This document shows positions 55,922-63,928 of a stretch of DNA of 64,000 nt, in pieces. Under the pieces are notes generated by a model, which saw nothing but the letters and a program-made list of their open reading frames with translations, was not told the DNA's origin and ran no database searches. This stretch comes from Phytoactinopolyspora halophila (GTDB lineage Bacteria; Actinomycetota; Actinomycetes; Jiangellales; Jiangellaceae). Location of the stretch: assembly GCF_003287285.1 (NCBI RefSeq), contig NZ_QMIG01000003.1:1-64000 (forward strand), read 5' to 3'. How positions within the stretch are numbered: the stretch's first letter is position 1; each line of letters begins with the position of its first letter. A program made the translations under genes and the position numbers.

Positions 55922-55948
55922 CGAGTGCGGACATCTCCGCCGCACTCG
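55922..55948. other. Strong hairpin in gene-poor spacer
   Basis: CGAGTGCGG (55922-55930) pairs perfectly with CCGCACTCG (55940-55948) over a 9-base loop. It could be a terminator of the 48-residue gene's opposite strand or part of a small RNA. There is no poly-U. Confidence 0.5.
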
Positions 55949-56122
55949 ACAAGCTCGCACCAGGTCATACGAGCATGCGTCCGGCCGTCACGCCCCATTC
56001 GAGTGCCATGGCGCACGTGTGGGGCCTTCTGTGGGAGGCGACTCCGAAATTTCCTACATCTGTCTGTTGATCCTCATCACCAGCCGTGATCTGTTTTGCC
56101 AAACGGAAGGAGGATCCCACCC

Positions 56123-57520
56123 ATGCCTACCCCCGTTCTCGGACGCAGATCGCGTCGTGGAGTACAGGCGGCCATCCTGAGCGCCGCCCTGGTCGTCTCG
56201 TCCCTCGCCCTAGCCGGCCCATCGGCCGCGCAGAGTGACGAGCTCGACGTGGACGAAGTGTCCCACAGCAAGTACATCAGGTCGGTGGCCAACGTCCCGA
56301 GGCAAGAACCGGTCCAGGACGACTGGCACAGCGACATCGCCTTCAAAGGTGACCATGCCTATCAGGGCAGCTACGGTGGCATCACGATCTTCGACATCAA
56401 GCACCCCCACAAGCCGGAGGTCGTTGGCCAGATCGAATGCCCTGGTGGGCAGGGCGACGTCTCCGTGACCGCTGAGCGCGACTTGCTGTTCATGTCGGTC
56501 GACGCCGCACGATCGGACGACTCCTGCACGAGCGCTCCCAGCTCGCCGGTCAACCCCGACGCGTGGGAAGGCATCCGCATTTTCGACGTCCGCGACGTCA
56601 GCAACCCGGAGTACGTCACGTCCGTACAGACTGACTGCGGGTCCCACACCCACACGCTCGTTCCGGGCGACAGCGACGACAAGGTCTACATCTACGTCTC
56701 CTCGTACGGGCCGAACGCGGCATTCCCCAACTGCCAGCCCCCGCACGATTCGATCTCGATCGTGGAGGTTCCGCTGGACAACCCCGCCGAGGCATCCGTG
56801 ATCGCCAAGCCGGTCCTCTTTCCCGAAGGCGGGGCACCCGGCACCGCCGGCTGTCACGACATCACCGTCTTCCCTGAAGAGGATCTCGCTGCGGGCGCAT
56901 GCATGGGCGAGGGCGTCTTGATAGACACCTCGGACCCCACGGATCCCTACGTGATCACCAACATCGCGGACAGCAACTTCGCCTTCTACCATTCGGCGAC
57001 GTTCACCAACGACGCGGACAGGGTGGTCTTCACCGACGAGCTCGGCGGCGGCCTCGGCGCCACGTGCAATGAGCAGGTCGGGCCGGAGCACGGTGCCAAC
57101 GCCATCTACGACATCGTTGGCGAGGGTGACGACCGGGAGCTCGTGTTCCGCAGCTACTTCAAGATCCCTCGGCACCAGCAGGACGTCGAGAACTGCGTCG
57201 CGCACAACGGCTCGCTAGTCCCCGTCAAGGGCCGCGACATCATGGTCCAGTCCTGGTACCAGGGCGGCGTCTCGGTCTGGGAATTCACCGATCCGGACAA
57301 CCCGGTCGAGATCGCCTTCTGGGAGCGTGGGCCCGCGTCCGACGAGTCCGTAGTCGCCGGGTCCTGGTCGGCGTACTGGTACAACGGGTTCGTCTACTCC
57401 AGTGACATCACCAAAGGGCTGGACGTCCTCAAGCTCACCGGTATGAAGGGCGTACCCAGCGCCAACCGCGTCAAGCTGGACCTCTTCAACGCGCAGACTC
57501 AGTACCGCTATCCGGAATGA
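56123..57520 (+). CDS. Secreted LVIVD-repeat protein
   Basis: 465 residues from ATG 56123, preceded by GGAAGGAGGA. A signal peptide (about 12-38, ending AGPSAAQS) shows export. The mature part contains LVIVD-type beta repeats (YGGITIFDIKHPHKPEVVGQI, EGIRIFDVRDVSNPEYVTSV, VLIDTSDPTDPYVI) that build a beta propeller. Cys residues are spread as for extracellular disulfides. The function is unknown. Upstream, the dyad ATCAC-N5-GTGAT (56076-56090) may be regulatory. A terminator hairpin follows it. Confidence 0.88.
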   Translation: MPTPVLGRRSRRGVQAAILSAALVVSSLALAGPSAAQSDELDVDEVSHSKYIRSVANVPRQEPVQDDWHSDIAFKGDHAYQGSYGGITIFDIKHPHKPEVVGQIECPGGQGDVSVTAERDLLFMSVDAARSDDSCTSAPSSPVNPDAWEGIRIFDVRDVSNPEYVTSVQTDCGSHTHTLVPGDSDDKVYIYVSSYGPNAAFPNCQPPHDSISIVEVPLDNPAEASVIAKPVLFPEGGAPGTAGCHDITVFPEEDLAAGACMGEGVLIDTSDPTDPYVITNIADSNFAFYHSATFTNDADRVVFTDELGGGLGATCNEQVGPEHGANAIYDIVGEGDDRELVFRSYFKIPRHQQDVENCVAHNGSLVPVKGRDIMVQSWYQGGVSVWEFTDPDNPVEIAFWERGPASDESVVAGSWSAYWYNGFVYSSDITKGLDVLKLTGMKGVPSANRVKLDLFNAQTQYRYPE

Positions 57521-57528
57521 CCCTGACC

Positions 57529-57561
57529 GGCGGGCCCGGCGGCACACCTGCCGGGCCCGCC
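57529..57561 (+). terminator. Terminator between LVIVD and DUF305 genes
   Basis: A 12-base perfect stem, GGCGGGCCCGGC (57529-57540) with GCCGGGCCCGCC (57550-57561), over a 9-base loop, beginning 8 bases after the LVIVD stop. Confidence 0.85.
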
Positions 57562-57637
57562 CATCTCCTCGTCGTCGAGCACGCCACGCCGGTCGAACCC
57601 CGTGCCCCGCGTGGCGAGGCAGAAAGGAACGGGCACC

Positions 57638-58267
57638 ATGAGGTATCGGAAAGCCGCAGGCGCGGCGCTGATAGCAGCTTGCATGTTCGGTGCGGCGCCC
57701 CTGTCCGCCACCGCAGCGGAGCAGCCTCGCACCGCGTCGTCGGATGCGACCTACACGTCGGCGGCCGCCACGCAAACAGCGCCGAACCCGGCCGACGTCG
57801 AGTTCGTCACCATGATGATCCCGCACCACTTCCAGGCGCTTGTCATGAGCGCGATGGCTCCCGACAGGTCCGAAGACGACGAGCTGCTCGCGATGGCCAA
57901 CCGGATCGACGTGGCGCAAACCGTCGAGATCGACACCATGCAGGGATGGCAGAGCCGCAACGGGCTCGAGGTCACCGATGCGCAGGAGAGCTACGAGGAG
58001 GTGCTCCAGCAGCCGGATCTTCTCGAGCAGATGGGAATGGCCACTCCGGCCGAGCTGGACGACCTGAGCGCGGCCGAAGGCACGGCGTTCGACGTGCAGT
58101 TCCTCGAATTGATGATCGAGCACCACGAGGGCGCGGTCAGGATGACGATCGAGGTCATCACCAACGGTAGCGACCCCGTCATACAGCAAATGGCCACCGA
58201 CATGCTGACCACGCAGTCCACCCAGATCCAGCAGATGGAAGCAATGCTGGAGGACAAGACGTCCTGA
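57638..58267 (+). CDS. Secreted DUF305 protein
   Basis: 209 residues from ATG 57638 (AGAAAGGAA upstream). The signal peptide ends near ATAAEQ. The DUF305 four-helix bundle has the paired histidine motifs MMIPHHFQAL and LMIEHHEGAV, with Met-rich helices that may bind copper or other metals. Family proteins are found near metal and redox genes. Here the neighbour is an exported beta-propeller protein, and both follow argG without other context. The gene is after a strong terminator, so it likely has its own promoter. Confidence 0.9.
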   Translation: MRYRKAAGAALIAACMFGAAPLSATAAEQPRTASSDATYTSAAATQTAPNPADVEFVTMMIPHHFQALVMSAMAPDRSEDDELLAMANRIDVAQTVEIDTMQGWQSRNGLEVTDAQESYEEVLQQPDLLEQMGMATPAELDDLSAAEGTAFDVQFLELMIEHHEGAVRMTIEVITNGSDPVIQQMATDMLTTQSTQIQQMEAMLEDKTS

Positions 58268-58299
58268 GCTTGCGACGTCTGCGAGTGGAGCCGGGCTGA

Positions 58300-58737
58300 T
58301 CAGTCGAGGCAGAACTCGTTTCCCTCGGGATCTGCCATCACGATGTGACCGGCCTCGAGCGGGGGAGCGGGCCCGTAGCGCTCAAGCCGGGTGGCGCCGT
58401 GAGAGACAAGCCGCTTGGCTTCCTCCTCCAGGGCCGCCATCCGGGCCTCGCCCTCGACGCCGGAGGCGGCTCGTACGTCGATGTGCACGCGGTTCTTGGC
58501 CTGTTTGTGCTCCGGAACCCGCTGAAAGAAGAACCGCGGCCCGGAGCCCTCGGGGTCGACCACCGCTGAGGCGTCGTTGCGGTTCTCGGGCGGCACGCCC
58601 ATCGCCTCCAGGGCCTGCTCCCACGACTCGAAGCCCTCGGGTGGGGCCTGCAACTGGTAGCCGAGGGCCTCGGCCCAGAACGCCGCCAACCCGGCCGGGT
58701 CGGTGCAGTCGAATGTGATCTGGATGTTGCGCGCCAT
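58300..58737 (-). CDS. VOC/glyoxalase-fold protein
   Basis: 145 residues. The start MARNIQITFDCTDPAGLAAFWAEALGY and the end MADPEGNEFCLD are the two beta-alpha-beta-beta-beta VOC units of a glyoxalase-like dioxygenase-fold protein. The His and Glu metal positions are partly kept. Actinobacterial copies of this type are mostly uncharacterised, some being drug-binding. It is convergent with the DUF305 gene. Confidence 0.88.
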   Translation of the reverse strand: MARNIQITFDCTDPAGLAAFWAEALGYQLQAPPEGFESWEQALEAMGVPPENRNDASAVVDPEGSGPRFFFQRVPEHKQAKNRVHIDVRAASGVEGEARMAALEEEAKRLVSHGATRLERYGPAPPLEAGHIVMADPEGNEFCLD

Positions 58738-59105
58738 CTCATCTCACCTCCCGCAGGGTCCGCTGGTGGGTGTGCAAGTAGAGGTGGCGGATCTGGGACA
58801 TCCTGGGGATTCGCATGTGGCCAATCATGGTTCCAGCTTCTCGCACGGGACTGACAATGTCGGGCCCAACTCTGTGAACGAGGAGAACCTTCGCGTCGAG
58901 AGGGTGATGCACGATGGGGTGTCCTGGGGCGCGAGCAAGCGGAATGGGCACCGATCTGGGCGAGCCACGACATCTTTCGCTTCAGGCACTCATCTCGCGA
59001 CGGTGCCAGCGTTGCTGTGAGCATTGATCCGAACGCCCGCGCATGGCTTACCGACGAGGCAAATGAAGGCTGTCGTCAGCTGAACTACGTAGCATCTCGG
59101 TGTCG
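58738..59105. other. Non-coding stretch
   Basis: 368 bases between the VOC gene start and the YoeB stop. Only short frames without recognisable domains are seen. A weak conserved-looking minus-strand fragment near 58750-58800 is not enough for a call. Confidence 0.5.
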
Positions 59106-59369
59106 TCAAGGGTCGTAGTGGTAACGGGCGGAGAGGATCACCAGGTTGTCGTCACTCACGAGGTAAACAAGACGGTGTTCGTCGTTGATGCGCCGCGACC
59201 ACGCACCGGACAGGTGATGACGTAATGGCTCGGGCTTGCCGATACCGGTAAATGGATCGTCTCGGGTGATGTCGTCAATAAGCTGGTTGATCTTCTTGAG
59301 GATCTTCCGATCAGTGGTCTGCCAGTAAACATAGTCTTCCCAGCCATTCGGTACGAACGTGATCTTCAC
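59106..59369 (-). CDS. yoeB: YoeB-family toxin (mRNA interferase)
   Basis: 87 residues. RelE-fold ribosome-dependent mRNA nuclease. By alignment to E. coli YoeB the catalytic set is visible: Glu in KPEPL (E47), Arg in EHRLVY (R66) and His in RYHYDP (H84). It overlaps the antitoxin gene by 4 bases (59366-59369), the standard coupled order with antitoxin first. The toxin's end contains the family ARYHY motif, so it is likely active. Confidence 0.95.
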   Translation of the reverse strand: MKITFVPNGWEDYVYWQTTDRKILKKINQLIDDITRDDPFTGIGKPEPLRHHLSGAWSRRINDEHRLVYLVSDDNLVILSARYHYDP

Positions 59370-59617
59370 GAGCGGTCAAGCTCGCGGGGTTCGGCTTCAC
59401 CACTCTTGGCCTGCTCCAGGGCCTCTGCCAGCCGGGCCGCATTGGCGGGAGACCGCAGCAGGTAGGCCGTTTCCTCCATCGAGTCCCAGTCTTCCTTGGA
59501 CACCAGTACGGCGTTGCCGTGCTTGGAGACGATCTCCACCGGTGTGTGATCGTCGTTGACCTTCTGGATCAACGGAAACAGCGTCTTGCGTGCCTCGCTT
59601 GCGGTAATCGCACTCAT
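59366..59617 (-). CDS. yefM: YefM-family antitoxin
   Basis: 83 residues with the Phd/YefM fold: MSAITASEARKTLFPLIQKV, then VEIVSKHGNAVLVSKEDWDSMEETAYLL. The C-terminal part (ALEQAKSGEAEPRELDRS) is the disordered, toxin-neutralising tail. GGGAGG lies upstream of ATG 59617. It should autorepress from the repeat site at 59637 with YoeB as co-repressor. Confidence 0.95.
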   Translation of the reverse strand: MSAITASEARKTLFPLIQKVNDDHTPVEIVSKHGNAVLVSKEDWDSMEETAYLLRSPANAARLAEALEQAKSGEAEPRELDRS

Positions 59618-59634
59618 TCCAGCCTCCCACTCAA

Positions 59635-59656
59635 TGTTGTACTTAATATTGTACCA
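59635..59656 (-). promoter_or_regulatory. Operator of the yefM-yoeB pair
   Basis: TTGTAC occurs twice (59637-59642 and 59649-59654) with a period of 12 bases and AT-rich DNA between. It is placed just upstream of the yefM ribosome site, resembling the TGTAC-containing operators of YefM systems. Confidence 0.5.
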
Positions 59657-60053
59657 TTCTCTCGGTATCTAGCAGCAGGGGTTCGTGGCGGGGCGTCTGT
59701 ACGCTCCAGGGCAGAGAACCACTGCTCACGGCGCTGTCCTTCACGAGGATTGCCCCAGTCGACGCACCGCGGCTGACGTTCACGTCGGGCGAGCAGTGCG
59801 GCCGTGATCCGGCGGTAGAGGTGCTGGTCAACATCGACCCGAATTCGTTCTCACCGAGACGCGTTCTCGGGCAGTTCGGAGGCGAGCGACACTCGACGAC
59901 GTTGGGCCTCCACACACGCACGCCTGCACCGTCCTCGATCAGCGGATCTACGACGCGATGGCAGACTTTTCGCTGACTGACGCGCCCGACGATGCCCTAA
60001 TAAGGGGGATAGCAACGACGAACAGAAGGAAGGTGATCTGCGGAGACGTATAG

Positions 60054-60125
60054 TGGGCGATGCTGGAATCGAACCAGCGACCTCTTCGGTGTGAACGAAG
60101 CGCTCTCCCGCTGAGCTAATCGCCC
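60054..60125 (-). tRNA. tRNA-Val (CAC)
   Basis: 72 bases on the minus strand. GGGCGAT pairs with ATCGCCC in the acceptor stem, the D arm is TTAGCTCAGCGGGAGAGC, and the anticodon loop TTCACAC gives CAC. The T arm has GGTTCGATTCC. CCA is not encoded. A related tRNA-Val (GAC) is at 63857. Confidence 0.97.
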
Positions 60126-60267
60126 CTGCGCGAAGAAAACCATACCGCACCGGAGCGCCTTGCATCGAACCCGGTGCGGCATGGGGGAGAGGTCGTCGGC
60201 GACGAGCAGCGGCACGTCGGCGGGCCGCACCGTCAAGTCGGCACAAGTCAGCCCATATCATCCGCCC

Positions 60268-60289
60268 AGATGTGATCTGAATCACGCTC
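60268..60289. promoter_or_regulatory. CRP/GlxR-type operator upstream of the SsgA-family gene
   Basis: TGTGATCTGAATCACG (60271-60286) fits the TGTGA-N6-TCACA consensus of CRP-type regulators with one mismatch. It lies 60-75 bases before the start at 60346. cAMP-Crp controls development in other actinomycetes. Confidence 0.6.
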
Positions 60290-60345
60290 GAAAATTCGTT
60301 GTCGACACCGCGTCACGAGCGGGCTGACTCCCCGTCTTGGTGGGT

Positions 60346-60765
60346 ATGGATGCCTCCACGGTCACATACCCCATGGCCCTGCAGTTGCTGAGCGGTCCGA
60401 CCGACACGCGCTTGCTGCCCGCAGAGTTCCGGTACTCCGCCGACGACCCGTTGGCAGTCACGGTGGTCTTCGACGTCGGCTCCGAGTCCCCAGTTCAGTG
60501 GGTTTTCGCGCGGGATCTGCTAAGTACCGGACTCAAACGGGAGACCGGTCTCGGCGACGTCGTGGTCGGCCCGGTCGAGGATGCGCACGGTGTGCCGGCA
60601 GTGAAGATTTCGCTGTCGTCTCCTGACGGTGACGCACTCCTCCTGGCACCGGCGGCGCATGTCGACGAGTTCGTCGCGCACACGTGCCGGCTCGTGCCGC
60701 CCGGCACCGAAGGGCAACTTCTCGACATCGACCTGGCGCTCGGTAGTTTGCTCGACGGCGCGTAG
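60346..60765 (+). CDS. SsgA-family sporulation/cell-division regulator (SALP)
   Basis: 139 residues from ATG 60346. The SsgA-like pattern is clear: LPAEFRYSADDPLAVTVVFDV, WVFARDLLSTGL near residue 55, GDVVVGPVEDAHGVPAVKISLSSPDG, and a C-terminal VDEFVAHTCRLVPPGTE. Family members exist only in morphologically complex actinomycetes and steer septum and spore-wall placement. A CRP-type site precedes it. It is monocistronic, between a tRNA and the CGNR gene. Confidence 0.93.
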   Translation: MDASTVTYPMALQLLSGPTDTRLLPAEFRYSADDPLAVTVVFDVGSESPVQWVFARDLLSTGLKRETGLGDVVVGPVEDAHGVPAVKISLSSPDGDALLLAPAAHVDEFVAHTCRLVPPGTEGQLLDIDLALGSLLDGA

Positions 60766-60781
60766 AGCGGCGCGGGCGGCA

Positions 60782-60819
60782 ACGTCCGGATAGCGAAGCG
60801 GACACGTCCGGATAGCGAA
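60782..60819. repeat. 16-base direct repeat
   Basis: ACGTCCGGATAGCGAA occurs exactly at 60782-60797 and 60804-60819 (period 22), in the gap after the SsgA-family gene. Confidence 0.8.
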
Positions 60820-60893
60820 TCCGGTCACAGGTCTGTCTCATCCGGACCTGATGTTGTGCCCAGGCCACATCGCGGTCTACGGTCGGCCCACCC

Positions 60894-60906
60894 GATAACC
60901 GTTATC
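60894..60906. promoter_or_regulatory. Palindrome GATAACCGTTATC before the CGNR gene
   Basis: A perfect odd palindrome (GATAAC-C-GTTATC) just upstream of the GAGGTAGG ribosome site and GTG at 60919. Its location suits autorepression by the downstream regulator. Confidence 0.55.
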
Positions 60907-60918
60907 CCGAGGTAGGCC

Positions 60919-61473
60919 GTGACCTTCAGCCACGATGTTCAACACTCGCTCGGCATCGTCGTCGACCTGATCAACACTGCGCCGGAGAGCACCGGGCAGG
61001 AGGCGTTGCCGGATGTCGAGGCGTTGCGTGCCTTCGTCGATGATCACATCATCAGTGACGTCGGGACGTTGGACGGAACGGACCTTGATCACGTGCGAGC
61101 GTTGCGAGCACGGCTACGCGAGATTTTTCTCGCGGAGACCACCGAGCAGACAGCGGCCTTGGTCAATGATCTGCTATCCAAGGCGCGCCTCTGTCCTCGG
61201 TTGACCGACCATGACGGTTACGACTGGCATATTCACTACTTCGCCCCCGGAGCGGAGTTGGCCGAGCATCTGCTGACCGACGGGGGCATGGCGCTGGCAT
61301 TCGTCGTCGTCGCCGACGAACATCAGCGGCTCCGCGTTTGCGACGCGCCTGACTGCGGGCGAGTACTCGTCGATCTCTCACGCAACCGCTCGAAGCGATA
61401 CTGTGACAGCCGCACGTGCGGCAACCGCCTGCACGTGGCGGCCTACCGCGAGCGCCGCCGCGCCGCGTCTTGA
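60919..61473 (+). CDS. ABATE/CGNR zinc-finger transcriptional regulator
   Basis: 184 residues, GTG start with GAGGTAGG five bases upstream. The N-terminal ABATE domain (about 5-135) begins SLGIVVDLINT. The C-terminal CGNR finger has CDAPDCGRVLVD and CDSRTCGNR (C141, C146, C162, C167), a treble-clef DNA-binding knuckle. Family members are stress-linked actinobacterial regulators. The perfect palindrome just upstream is the likely autoregulatory site. It is convergent with pabC across a hairpin. Confidence 0.92.
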   Translation: MTFSHDVQHSLGIVVDLINTAPESTGQEALPDVEALRAFVDDHIISDVGTLDGTDLDHVRALRARLREIFLAETTEQTAALVNDLLSKARLCPRLTDHDGYDWHIHYFAPGAELAEHLLTDGGMALAFVVVADEHQRLRVCDAPDCGRVLVDLSRNRSKRYCDSRTCGNRLHVAAYRERRRAAS

Positions 61474-61502
61474 TCCGCATCCCTCGCATCTCCACCCCCT
61501 TT

Positions 61503-61557
61503 CCATGATCATGAACACTAGTCCGCCTCATGGGTCGAGATGTGTTCATGATCATGG
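61503..61557. terminator. Hairpin between convergent CGNR and pabC genes (TGATCATGAAC family)
   Basis: CCATGATCATGAACAC (61503-61518) pairs perfectly with its complement at 61542-61557 over a 23-base loop with weaker internal pairing. It shares the TGATCATGAAC head with the hairpin at 17357-17413, and both lie between convergent genes. Confidence 0.85.
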
Positions 61558-61582
61558 GGGAGTGGAGTAGCGGGGGTGTGGG

Positions 61583-62416
61583 TTATGGTTCGGGGTTTTC
61601 GGCGCTCCGGCGCTCGAACTCCGCGGCGATCTCGTCCGTCTTCGGACCCGGCGCCGTCACGTGGTGCCGACGGTCGTCGTAGATGACGGCCTCGACGGGC
61701 TGAACGTCCCGTACGGACGAGGTGAGAAAGATCTCGTCGGCCTCGTCGAGGACACTGAAGTCGAGCTCGGCTTCCTGCGCCTCGGTCCATTCCAGCACGA
61801 GATCCCGCGTGATCCCCGCCAGGCATCCGCTGGCCAGCGACGGCGTCAGCACCCGGCCGTCAACGACGACGAACACGTTGCTGCCCGTGCCTTCACACAG
61901 CCGGCCCTGCGTATCGGCCATGAGAGCCTCGCTACCGCCACGCTCGCGCGCCCGGGCCAGCGCGACGACGTTTTCCGCATACGACGTCGTCTTCAACCCG
62001 GCCAGCGCACCGCGCTCGTTTCGGGGCCACGGCACGGCGGCCACGCTGGCCGTCGGGGGATAGGGCTGCACCGGCGTGCCGCCGACGATGAGCGTCGGCT
62101 CGGCATCGCCGCGCTCGGACCCCATCGGAGCGATGCCGCCGGTGTACGTGATGCGCAGTCTCGCCAGGTCCGACCGCTCCAGCGCGCCGATGACGTCGGT
62201 GCACGCCTTGCGGACGAGCGCGCGGTCCGGGGCGGGCAGCCCGAGCCCGGTCGCGGACTGTTGCAGACGCGTCAGGTGACGTTCGAGCGCGAACGGCACG
62301 CCGTCGACCACCTTGGCCGTCTCGAAGGCGCCGTCGCCCACAGTCAGACCGTGGTCGAGGGCGCTCACCGTTGCGTGCGACGAGTCGGTGAGTTCACCGT
62401 TAATCCAGATCAACAC
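61583..62416 (-). CDS. pabC: 4-amino-4-deoxychorismate lyase (class IV aminotransferase)
   Basis: About 277 residues from GTG 62416 (VLIWINGEL). It releases pyruvate from aminodeoxychorismate to give p-aminobenzoate for folate. The PLP lysine is in AGLKTTSYAENVVALARA. GTGSNVFVVVDGRVLTPSL and AGITRDLVLEW complete the class IV fold. It overlaps pabB by 7 bases on the same strand, forming a folate-precursor pair. An alternative D-amino-acid or branched-chain aminotransferase role is unlikely in this context. Confidence 0.88.
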   Translation of the reverse strand: MLIWINGELTDSSHATVSALDHGLTVGDGAFETAKVVDGVPFALERHLTRLQQSATGLGLPAPDRALVRKACTDVIGALERSDLARLRITYTGGIAPMGSERGDAEPTLIVGGTPVQPYPPTASVAAVPWPRNERGALAGLKTTSYAENVVALARARERGGSEALMADTQGRLCEGTGSNVFVVVDGRVLTPSLASGCLAGITRDLVLEWTEAQEAELDFSVLDEADEIFLTSSVRDVQPVEAVIYDDRRHHVTAPGPKTDEIAAEFERRSAENPEP

Positions 62417-63462
62417 GAAGCCAAGCCTACGAGCCGTTCGGCCTTCAGTTCCGTCTCGGCCCATTCGCGTTCCGGATCCGAACCCCACGTGATGCCGGCA
62501 CCGGTACCGAAACGCAGTGTGCCCTCCTCGGCCCAGAAGGTGCGGATACCAACCGCCAGCTCTCCCTCGCCGGTGTCCGCGTCGACCCAGCCGACGGCGC
62601 CGCAGTAGGGGCCGCGATCCACGGGTTCGAGATCGGCGATCGCCTGCAGCGCGCTTGACTTCGGGGCGCCGCTCACTGATCCGGGCGGGAAGGTCGCATC
62701 GAACAGCTCGGGCCACCCGGCGGTGTCGACGAGCTGGCCGGTCACTGTGGACACAAGGTGCACCAGACCGGGATGTTTCTCCACGGAGAGCAGACCCTCC
62801 ACGGCGATCGACCCGGTCCTACTCACCCGGGAGAGGTCGTTGCGCACCAGGTCAACGATCATCACGTTCTCGGCTTGATCCTTCTCCGTGAGGTCGTCCT
62901 CCGTGCGGCCGGTGCCCTTGATCGGCGACGACCAGACCGCGTGCCCGTCGCGTCGTATGTAGAGCTCGGGGGAGGCCGTAACCACCTGGAGTCCAGGCAG
63001 TTGGATCAGGCCACCGAATGGCGCATCGTGGCGCTCGGCGAGCTTCGCGGCCAGCGGGAGAAGTCCCCACTCGCCGAGCTCAGGCAGCGGCGCCTCCATC
63101 ACCCGGCAGACGTTGACCTGGTAGACGGTTCCGGCCGCGATCCGTTCCCGGACCTCACGCACGGCGCTCACGTAGCCGTTCCGGTCGAGCGACGACGACC
63201 ACGTGTGGGCGGGTGGACCCTGCCACCGCAAGCCCGCCGCCGCGCGGTCGAGGGGTAGCTGTTGCCACCGGGCGAAACGCGCGCAGGTGACGGAACCTTC
63301 GAACGTGACGACCACCGCCCACCTGCCGGAGCTGTCCAGTGCGGTCAGATCGTCGGTCAGCTCGTCCAGCTCGGTGGCCATCATGCCCCCGAGATGCGCC
63401 ACCGGCCGGACCGCGTCTGGGCCACCGTACACGCCTTGCGACGCTACCCGAACGCGGCACAT
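62410..63462 (-). CDS. pabB: Aminodeoxychorismate synthase component I
   Basis: About 350 residues from ATG 63462. The chorismate-binding domain is present with YVSAVREVRERIAAGTVYQVNVCR, the PIKGT motif whose Lys is the hallmark of PabB (anthranilate synthase has PIAGT), and DLVRNDLSRV. The N-terminal region is shorter than in PabB of E. coli, as in many actinobacterial versions. It makes aminodeoxychorismate with a glutamine amidotransferase that is not in the window. It is upstream of and overlaps pabC. Confidence 0.9.
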   Translation of the reverse strand: MCRVRVASQGVYGGPDAVRPVAHLGGMMATELDELTDDLTALDSSGRWAVVVTFEGSVTCARFARWQQLPLDRAAAGLRWQGPPAHTWSSSLDRNGYVSAVREVRERIAAGTVYQVNVCRVMEAPLPELGEWGLLPLAAKLAERHDAPFGGLIQLPGLQVVTASPELYIRRDGHAVWSSPIKGTGRTEDDLTEKDQAENVMIVDLVRNDLSRVSRTGSIAVEGLLSVEKHPGLVHLVSTVTGQLVDTAGWPELFDATFPPGSVSGAPKSSALQAIADLEPVDRGPYCGAVGWVDADTGEGELAVGIRTFWAEEGTLRFGTGAGITWGSDPEREWAETELKAERLVGLASC

Positions 63463-63650
63463 CCGTGCTTGTTCGGGCGAATGTGGCACCTGCGCTCCAT
63501 CGGAGTCGCGCGCGAGTCCGATGGAGCGTCACGAACCGGCCGGGAGCTTCCCCTCGTGCGACCTACCTGTTTGGCCTCGAGGCCCTCAATGGGTTAATGT
63601 TCTATCCGCAGCCGCGTTCACCGGACCGGCACGGTGAACGGAGTTGCACG

Positions 63651-63722
63651 CGGACGTGGCGCAGCGGTAGCGCATCACCTTGCCAAGGTGAGGGTCGCGG
63701 GTTCGAATCCCGTCGTCCGCTC
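63651..63722 (+). tRNA. tRNA-Gly (GCC)
   Basis: The acceptor GCGGACG pairs with CGTCCGC. The anticodon stem-loop TCACC-TTGCCAA-GGTGA gives GCC. The T arm has GGGTTCGAATCCC. It is first of three tRNAs on this strand. Confidence 0.97.
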
Positions 63723-63752
63723 GGAGAGAGGCCCCGCCAAGGCCTCACCTCG

Positions 63753-63823
63753 GTGGAGTGGCCGAGAGGCGAGGCAACGGCCTGCAAAGCCGTCTACACG
63801 GGTTCAAATCCCGTCTCCACCTC
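63753..63823 (+). tRNA. tRNA-Cys (GCA)
   Basis: The acceptor GGTGGAG pairs with CTCCACC. The anticodon stem-loop ACGGC-CTGCAAA-GCCGT gives GCA. It is second in the cluster, 30 bases after tRNA-Gly. Confidence 0.97.
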
Positions 63824-63856
63824 GCTTGAGTGACTGTCAATCAACACTCCAGCAAC

Positions 63857-63928
63857 GGGCGATTAGCTCAGTGGGAGAGCGCTACCTTGACACGGTAGAG
63901 GTCGCTGGTTCAATCCCAGCATCGCCCA
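63857..63928 (+). tRNA. tRNA-Val (GAC)
   Basis: The acceptor GGGCGAT pairs with ATCGCCC. The anticodon stem-loop CTACC-TTGACAC-GGTAG gives GAC. It is third in the cluster. The body is nearly identical to tRNA-Val (CAC) at 60054, so the two arose by duplication with anticodon change. Confidence 0.97.

Noticed and set aside
58739-58951. A 70-codon minus-strand frame upstream of the VOC gene
   Set aside because: No ribosome site or domain; His/Arg/Leu pattern typical of non-coding high-GC DNA.
59683-59976. A plus-strand frame of about 100 codons after the yefM operator (…FTRIAPVDAPRLTFTSGEQCG…)
   Set aside because: It has coding-like third-base GC but no usable start codon, ribosome site or recognised family. 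It may be a decayed fragment; not called.
63602-63787. A short minus-strand frame over the tRNA-Gly/Cys genes
   Set aside because: Entirely antisense to tRNAs.
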